Positions 60,720 to 64,000 of a stretch of 64,000 nucleotides of DNA are shown here, one piece after another. A program made the position numbers and the translations under genes. The first letter of the stretch is position 1; each line of letters starts with the position of its first letter. The notes beneath the pieces were generated by a model. It saw only the letters and a list, made by a program, of their open reading frames with translations, did not search any database and had not been told where the DNA came from. The stretch is from contig JAFDXK010000001.1 in the NCBI GenBank assembly GCA_018267965.1, forward strand, positions 62,001 to 126,000, in the 5' to 3' direction. Origin of the DNA: Bacteroidota bacterium. Its GTDB lineage: Bacteria; Bacteroidota; Bacteroidia; Chitinophagales; Chitinophagaceae.

Positions 60720-61370
60720 ATGAAAAAGATAATCTTATTTCTAATGCTGTTTGTATCGGCAGGGAGCAGTCTGAAAGCACAATCTTTTGCAGAATGGTTT
60801 CAGCAAAAAAAGACACAGAAGAAGTACCTGATCCAGCAAATAGCGGCACTTCAGGTATATATCGGATATGCAAAAAAAGGGTACAATATAGCCAAAGAGG
60901 GTCTAACAACTATTGGAGGCTTCACCAGAGGCGAATTTAACCTGCACACAGATTATTTCAATTCATTGAAATCTGTCAACCCCGAAATCAAGCGATATGC
61001 AATGGTTGCAGATATAGTAGCCTTACAGCTCAAAATTGTACAAAACTACAACCGTACATACCGGAGGCTTAACGGCAGCGATGCACTTTCAGATGATGAA
61101 CTGGCATACGTCCGCAGGGTCTTCAGCAGACTGCTTGATGATTGCGATAAAATACTGGATGAGCTTATCACAATTACTACCGATGGAAAAATGGAAATGA
61201 AGGATGATGAGCGCATGAAGAGAATTAATATGCTATACCTGGACATGCAGGATAAGCTCACATTCTCGCAGAGCTTTTCTAATGATGCAGTATCACTTGC
61301 AGCATCACGGTTAAAGGAGAAAACAGATGTACAAACCAGCCGTGTACTGCATGGCATTAAAAACGAGTAA
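60720..61370 (+). CDS. TraI-like secreted protein, copy 2 of 3
   Basis: The start at 60720 gives 216 residues with a signal peptide (residues 1-20, ending LKAQ) and the same helical layout: GYNIAKEGLTTIGGFTRGEFNLHTDYFNSLKSVNPEIKRYAMVADIVALQLKIV, YVRRVFSRLLDDCDKILDELITITTDGKMEMKDDERMKRI. It is more like copy 3 than copy 1. The start codon lies 10 bases after copy 1. Confidence 0.75.
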   Translation: MKKIILFLMLFVSAGSSLKAQSFAEWFQQKKTQKKYLIQQIAALQVYIGYAKKGYNIAKEGLTTIGGFTRGEFNLHTDYFNSLKSVNPEIKRYAMVADIVALQLKIVQNYNRTYRRLNGSDALSDDELAYVRRVFSRLLDDCDKILDELITITTDGKMEMKDDERMKRINMLYLDMQDKLTFSQSFSNDAVSLAASRLKEKTDVQTSRVLHGIKNE

Positions 61371-61372
61371 CG

Positions 61373-62011
61373 ATGAAAAAGGTAATTGTAATTATATCGC
61401 TGTCATTCATGGGTTTGCTTCCCGCTTTCCGAGCATCTGCGCAAGCTGATGAGATAGCACAGCTTTTACTCAATGTTGAGAAGCTGGCGCAATTCAAGCA
61501 GATCCTGAGTGACATGAAAAAGGGCTACCAGATTTTGGAAGGTGGCTACAACACCATAAAGAATATTTCCGAAGGCAACTTCAGCTTGCACAAGGCTTTT
61601 CTTGACGGTTTAATGGGTGTAAGTCCTACCGTGCGCAATTACAGGCGTGTAGCGGACATCACTAACTACCAGATTACTTTAGTTAAGGAATACCGTAATG
61701 CGTATGATCGGTTCCGGCGGGATAACAATTTCAATCCCGTTGAGCTGGCGTATTTGGGCCGGGTGTATGACAATTTGTTCAAGGAGAGCCTGCGTAATCT
61801 GGATGAACTGCTCACGGCCATCACGGCAGGCAAAGCCCGCATGAGCGATGATGAACGACTGCAAACCATCGACAGGATTTATGCCGACATGCAGGATAAA
61901 TTAATGTTTCTGCGGCACTTCAATAATAACACTACAATACTGGCTGTGCAAAGGGCGAAGGAGCGCAACGATGCACAGACCATTCGTAAAATCTATGGGT
62001 TAAACAATTAA
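61373..62011 (+). CDS. TraI-like secreted protein, copy 3 of 3
   Basis: The 212-residue protein has a signal peptide (residues 1-24, ending ASAQ) and the pattern DMKKGYQILEGGYNTIKNISEGNFSLHKAFLDGLMGVSPTVRNYRRVADITNYQ, then YLGRVYDNLFKESLRNLDELLTAITAGKARMSDDERLQTI. It matches copy 2 along its whole length. The start codon lies 2 bases after copy 2 ends. Confidence 0.75.
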   Translation: MKKVIVIISLSFMGLLPAFRASAQADEIAQLLLNVEKLAQFKQILSDMKKGYQILEGGYNTIKNISEGNFSLHKAFLDGLMGVSPTVRNYRRVADITNYQITLVKEYRNAYDRFRRDNNFNPVELAYLGRVYDNLFKESLRNLDELLTAITAGKARMSDDERLQTIDRIYADMQDKLMFLRHFNNNTTILAVQRAKERNDAQTIRKIYGLNN

Positions 62012-62021
62012 ATAAACAGAT

Positions 62022-63230
62022 ATGGCAAAGCGTGGAAAGACCGCCTGGCTGGCGGTGGTGGGGTTGATAATGCCTTTTATAAGCCGTGCACAAGGTATAG
62101 CCGATGAAATGAGAGGGATGCACGGTGTATTGGAACAATTGTATGATGAGATGATGCCTTTGTGCAGCCAGTTGATCGGCGTAGGCCAGGGATTGGCGGG
62201 ATTTGCGGCAATGTGGTATATCGCATCAAGGGTATGGGGACATTTATCAAGAGCGGAACCTATTGATTTTTATCCGCTGTTCCGTCCTTTCGTTATTGGA
62301 TTTTGCGTGATGATATTTCCCTCCGTTTTGGGATTGATCAATGGCGTGATGAAACCTACTGTGACAGCTACTGCTGCAATGGTGGAAAATTCAGATAAAG
62401 CTATTTCGGTGCTTTTGCAAAAAAAGGAAGAAGCCATCAAGAAAACGGATGTGTGGCAAATGTATGTGGGAGAAAGCGGTAGCGGTGACAGGGACAAGTG
62501 GTATAAATACACACACGATAATGAGGACCCTTCCGAAGAAGGTTTCTTTGAAGGCATCGGTAACGACATCAAGTTCGCCATGTCCAAAGCCTCTTACAAC
62601 TTCCGCAATTCGGTAAAAGAATGGATGAGTGAAGTGCTTAGGGTTCTATTTGAAGCGGCATCCCTGTGTATTGATACGCTACGAACGTTCCAGTTAGTCG
62701 TATTAGCGATACTTGGCCCTTTGGTATTTGGCATTGCAGTGTTTGACGGTTTTCAGCATACGCTTACTGTCTGGATAGCCCGTTATATTAACATCTTTCT
62801 ATGGTTACCTGTCGCCAACATCTTCGGAAGTATTATAGGGAAGATACAGGAGAAAATGCTGGAGCTGGATATATCACAGGTACAGGATTACGGCGACACA
62901 TTTTTCAGTAGAACCGATGTGGCTTATCTGGTCTTCATGATAATCGGCATAGTCGGATACTTTACTGTTCCCTCCGTAGCGAATTACATTGTTCATGCCG
63001 GTGGTGGTGGTGCATTAGGTCACAAAGTCACAAGCATTTTCGGTAGTTCTTCCAGAACAGTAGTCAATACAGCATCAGCCGGTGCAGGCATGGCCGTAGA
63101 TGCTATGGGCAGCGCGGCTAACCGTATGTCGCAAAGCATGGCCAGTAGCGGCAATTCCAATCCCTATTTCGGTGATGGCAGTAGTGGCAAATCTGGCTAT
63201 ATGAACGACAAGCTAAAAGGCAATTCATAA
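62022..63230 (+). CDS. traJ: TraJ-like inner-membrane transfer protein
   Basis: The 402-residue protein has a signal-like N-terminus (ending ISRAQG), several membrane helices (about residues 45-120, 215-260, 300-325), and the conserved order MRGMHGVLEQLYDEMMPLCSQLIGVGQGLAGFAAMWYIASRVWGHLSRAEPIDFYPLFRPF that is typical of TraJ proteins. The tail is Gly- and Ser-rich. It forms part of the channel in the inner membrane (a VirB6-like role). Confidence 0.9.
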   Translation: MAKRGKTAWLAVVGLIMPFISRAQGIADEMRGMHGVLEQLYDEMMPLCSQLIGVGQGLAGFAAMWYIASRVWGHLSRAEPIDFYPLFRPFVIGFCVMIFPSVLGLINGVMKPTVTATAAMVENSDKAISVLLQKKEEAIKKTDVWQMYVGESGSGDRDKWYKYTHDNEDPSEEGFFEGIGNDIKFAMSKASYNFRNSVKEWMSEVLRVLFEAASLCIDTLRTFQLVVLAILGPLVFGIAVFDGFQHTLTVWIARYINIFLWLPVANIFGSIIGKIQEKMLELDISQVQDYGDTFFSRTDVAYLVFMIIGIVGYFTVPSVANYIVHAGGGGALGHKVTSIFGSSSRTVVNTASAGAGMAVDAMGSAANRMSQSMASSGNSNPYFGDGSSGKSGYMNDKLKGNS

Positions 63231-63248
63231 TAATTCAAAGGAGGATAT

Positions 63249-63872
63249 ATGTTCAAGAAAATGAAAAATATTGATACAGCTTTCCGTCATATCAGGAGTT
63301 TTACCCTGGTAGTAATTATAGGCTGTGTACTGATATGCTGCTTTGCACTATACAAGAGTTTTAGCCTTGTATCGCAGATGCAAAGCAAAATATACATTCT
63401 TGCTAATGGCAAGGCACTGGAAGCCTACGCGTCCGAACGGAAAGATAATATACCTGTTGAGGCAAGGGATCACGTAACTACTTTCCATAAACTATTCTTT
63501 ACGCTTGACCCTGATGATAAAGCAATCACAGCAAGCATTACTAAAGCCTTGTATCTGGCAGACGGAAGTGCCAAAAGAGCCTACGATGATCTGAAGGAGA
63601 ACGGGTACTATGCAGGACTTATATCCGGCAACGTCAATCAAACCATTGTTGTGGATAGCGTGGCGGTAGATATCAATGATTACCCGTACAAATTCCGTTG
63701 CTATGCTACGCAAAGCATTATCCGACCAACCAGCATTACTACCCGTAGCCTGGTGACAGACGGTGCATTGCGGAATGTATCACGCAGTGACAATAATCCA
63801 CATGGTTTCCTTATCGAGCGATGGAGTACGATTGACAACAGGGATTTAAAAACAGTAAGCAGGCGACAATAA
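63249..63872 (+). CDS. traK: TraK-like transfer protein
   Basis: The 207-residue protein has one N-terminal membrane anchor (residues 17-38) and a periplasmic part that matches TraK (MKNIDTAFRHIRSFTLVVI, YILANGKALEAYASERKDNIPVEARDHVTTFHKLFFTLDPDDKAITASITKALYLAD). It is a VirB8-like component of the channel. It is 18 bases after traJ and 11 bases before the next gene. Confidence 0.9.
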   Translation: MFKKMKNIDTAFRHIRSFTLVVIIGCVLICCFALYKSFSLVSQMQSKIYILANGKALEAYASERKDNIPVEARDHVTTFHKLFFTLDPDDKAITASITKALYLADGSAKRAYDDLKENGYYAGLISGNVNQTIVVDSVAVDINDYPYKFRCYATQSIIRPTSITTRSLVTDGALRNVSRSDNNPHGFLIERWSTIDNRDLKTVSRRQ

Positions 63873-63883
63873 AAATCAAGATC

Positions 63884-64000
63884 ATGAAACTATTTCCAAA
63901 AAGAAAAAAGGACGATGCTGAGTTAAGGCCCAATGCGCTTTCCAAAGGAATAAAAGCAGGCTATCAGCGAATACAGGGTGGCTGGGCAAGTTGGATGATG
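63884..64000 (+). CDS. Start of the next transfer gene (TraL position, cut by window)
   Basis: The ATG at 63884 opens a frame for 39 residues (MKLFPKRKKDDAELRPNALS, then GIKAGYQRIQGGWASWMM) that runs to the window edge. Its position directly after traK and its basic N-terminus followed by a hydrophobic start fit TraL. Only the N-terminus is visible, so the assignment is by position. Confidence 0.6.
   Translation, partial: MKLFPKRKKDDAELRPNALSKGIKAGYQRIQGGWASWMM

Noticed and set aside
60023-62011. Tandem TraI-like genes as an assembly duplication
   Set aside because: The three copies differ throughout at DNA and protein level, so they are true paralogues.
1-64000. CRISPR array, rRNA or tRNA genes
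   Set aside because: No regularly spaced repeats and no cloverleaf or rRNA-like stretch were seen on either strand.

Overview
The window comes from a Bacteroidota genome, most likely a Sphingobacteriales or Chitinophagales type, and most of it is an integrative and conjugative element (or a large conjugative plasmid) that carries metal-resistance genes. The evidence is the tra gene set with DUF4134 and DUF4133 proteins, the mobA/mobB/T4CP block, a PRTRC cassette, an RteC-like regulator, several TAnnTTTG-type -7 promoter boxes and the near absence of Shine-Dalgarno sequences. No integrase, att core or replication protein is visible, so the right-hand end and the class of element lie outside the window.

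Layout. 1-2182 looks like left flank: the 3' part of a membrane-anchored AraC regulator and a frameshifted, truncated TPR/HEPN-type gene. 2183-2624 is non-coding, with a minus-strand terminator. 2625-8432 (minus strand) is the PRTRC cassette (ThiF-like, B, a large protein, C and E), two small unknown proteins, a DUF932 protein and a single-strand binding protein. 8967-20219 (plus strand) is a copper island: an AraC regulator with an HMA-like sensor, a CPC-type Cu ATPase, an HMA chaperone, a Cys-rich secreted protein, HMA-DUF3347 and DUF3347 proteins, a CPH-type ATPase, a DUF305 protein, a haem-binding protein and a multicopper oxidase fused to a beta-barrel. 20416-23974 is a redox/outer-membrane module: di-haem protein, Rieske protein, porin, and a convergent LamG-like protein.

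24107-28937 (minus strand) is the mobilisation block (coupling protein, relaxase, accessory protein, candidate oriT, primase-like protein). 29094-30537 holds small backbone genes and a strongly structured leader RNA. 30538-44763 is a second metal island: two small Cys-rich secreted proteins, a Fur regulator, membrane proteins, a transglutaminase-like protein, an RND pump fused to an outer-membrane factor, its adaptor, a P1B-4 ATPase, a GNAT enzyme and a one-protein phosphorelay. 44889-46082 is an RteC-like regulator. An IS1380-family element (46310-47966, 5-bp target duplication GAATA) has split a SnoaL-like gene. 48960-64000 is the transfer operon (TraE, DUF1896, a methylase-helicase, TraF, TraG, three tandem TraI-like proteins, TraJ, TraK, start of TraL).

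How the parts work together. The PRTRC/ssb, mob and tra blocks form the transfer backbone, and the two cargo islands sit between them. The copper island moves Cu from cytoplasm to periplasm (two ATPases), buffers it (HMA, DUF3347, Cys-rich proteins) and oxidises it (multicopper oxidase). The second island adds trans-envelope RND efflux and a Co/Zn/Fe-type ATPase under probable Fur-like and phosphorelay control. All family names are from recognition of motifs by eye; no database search was run.
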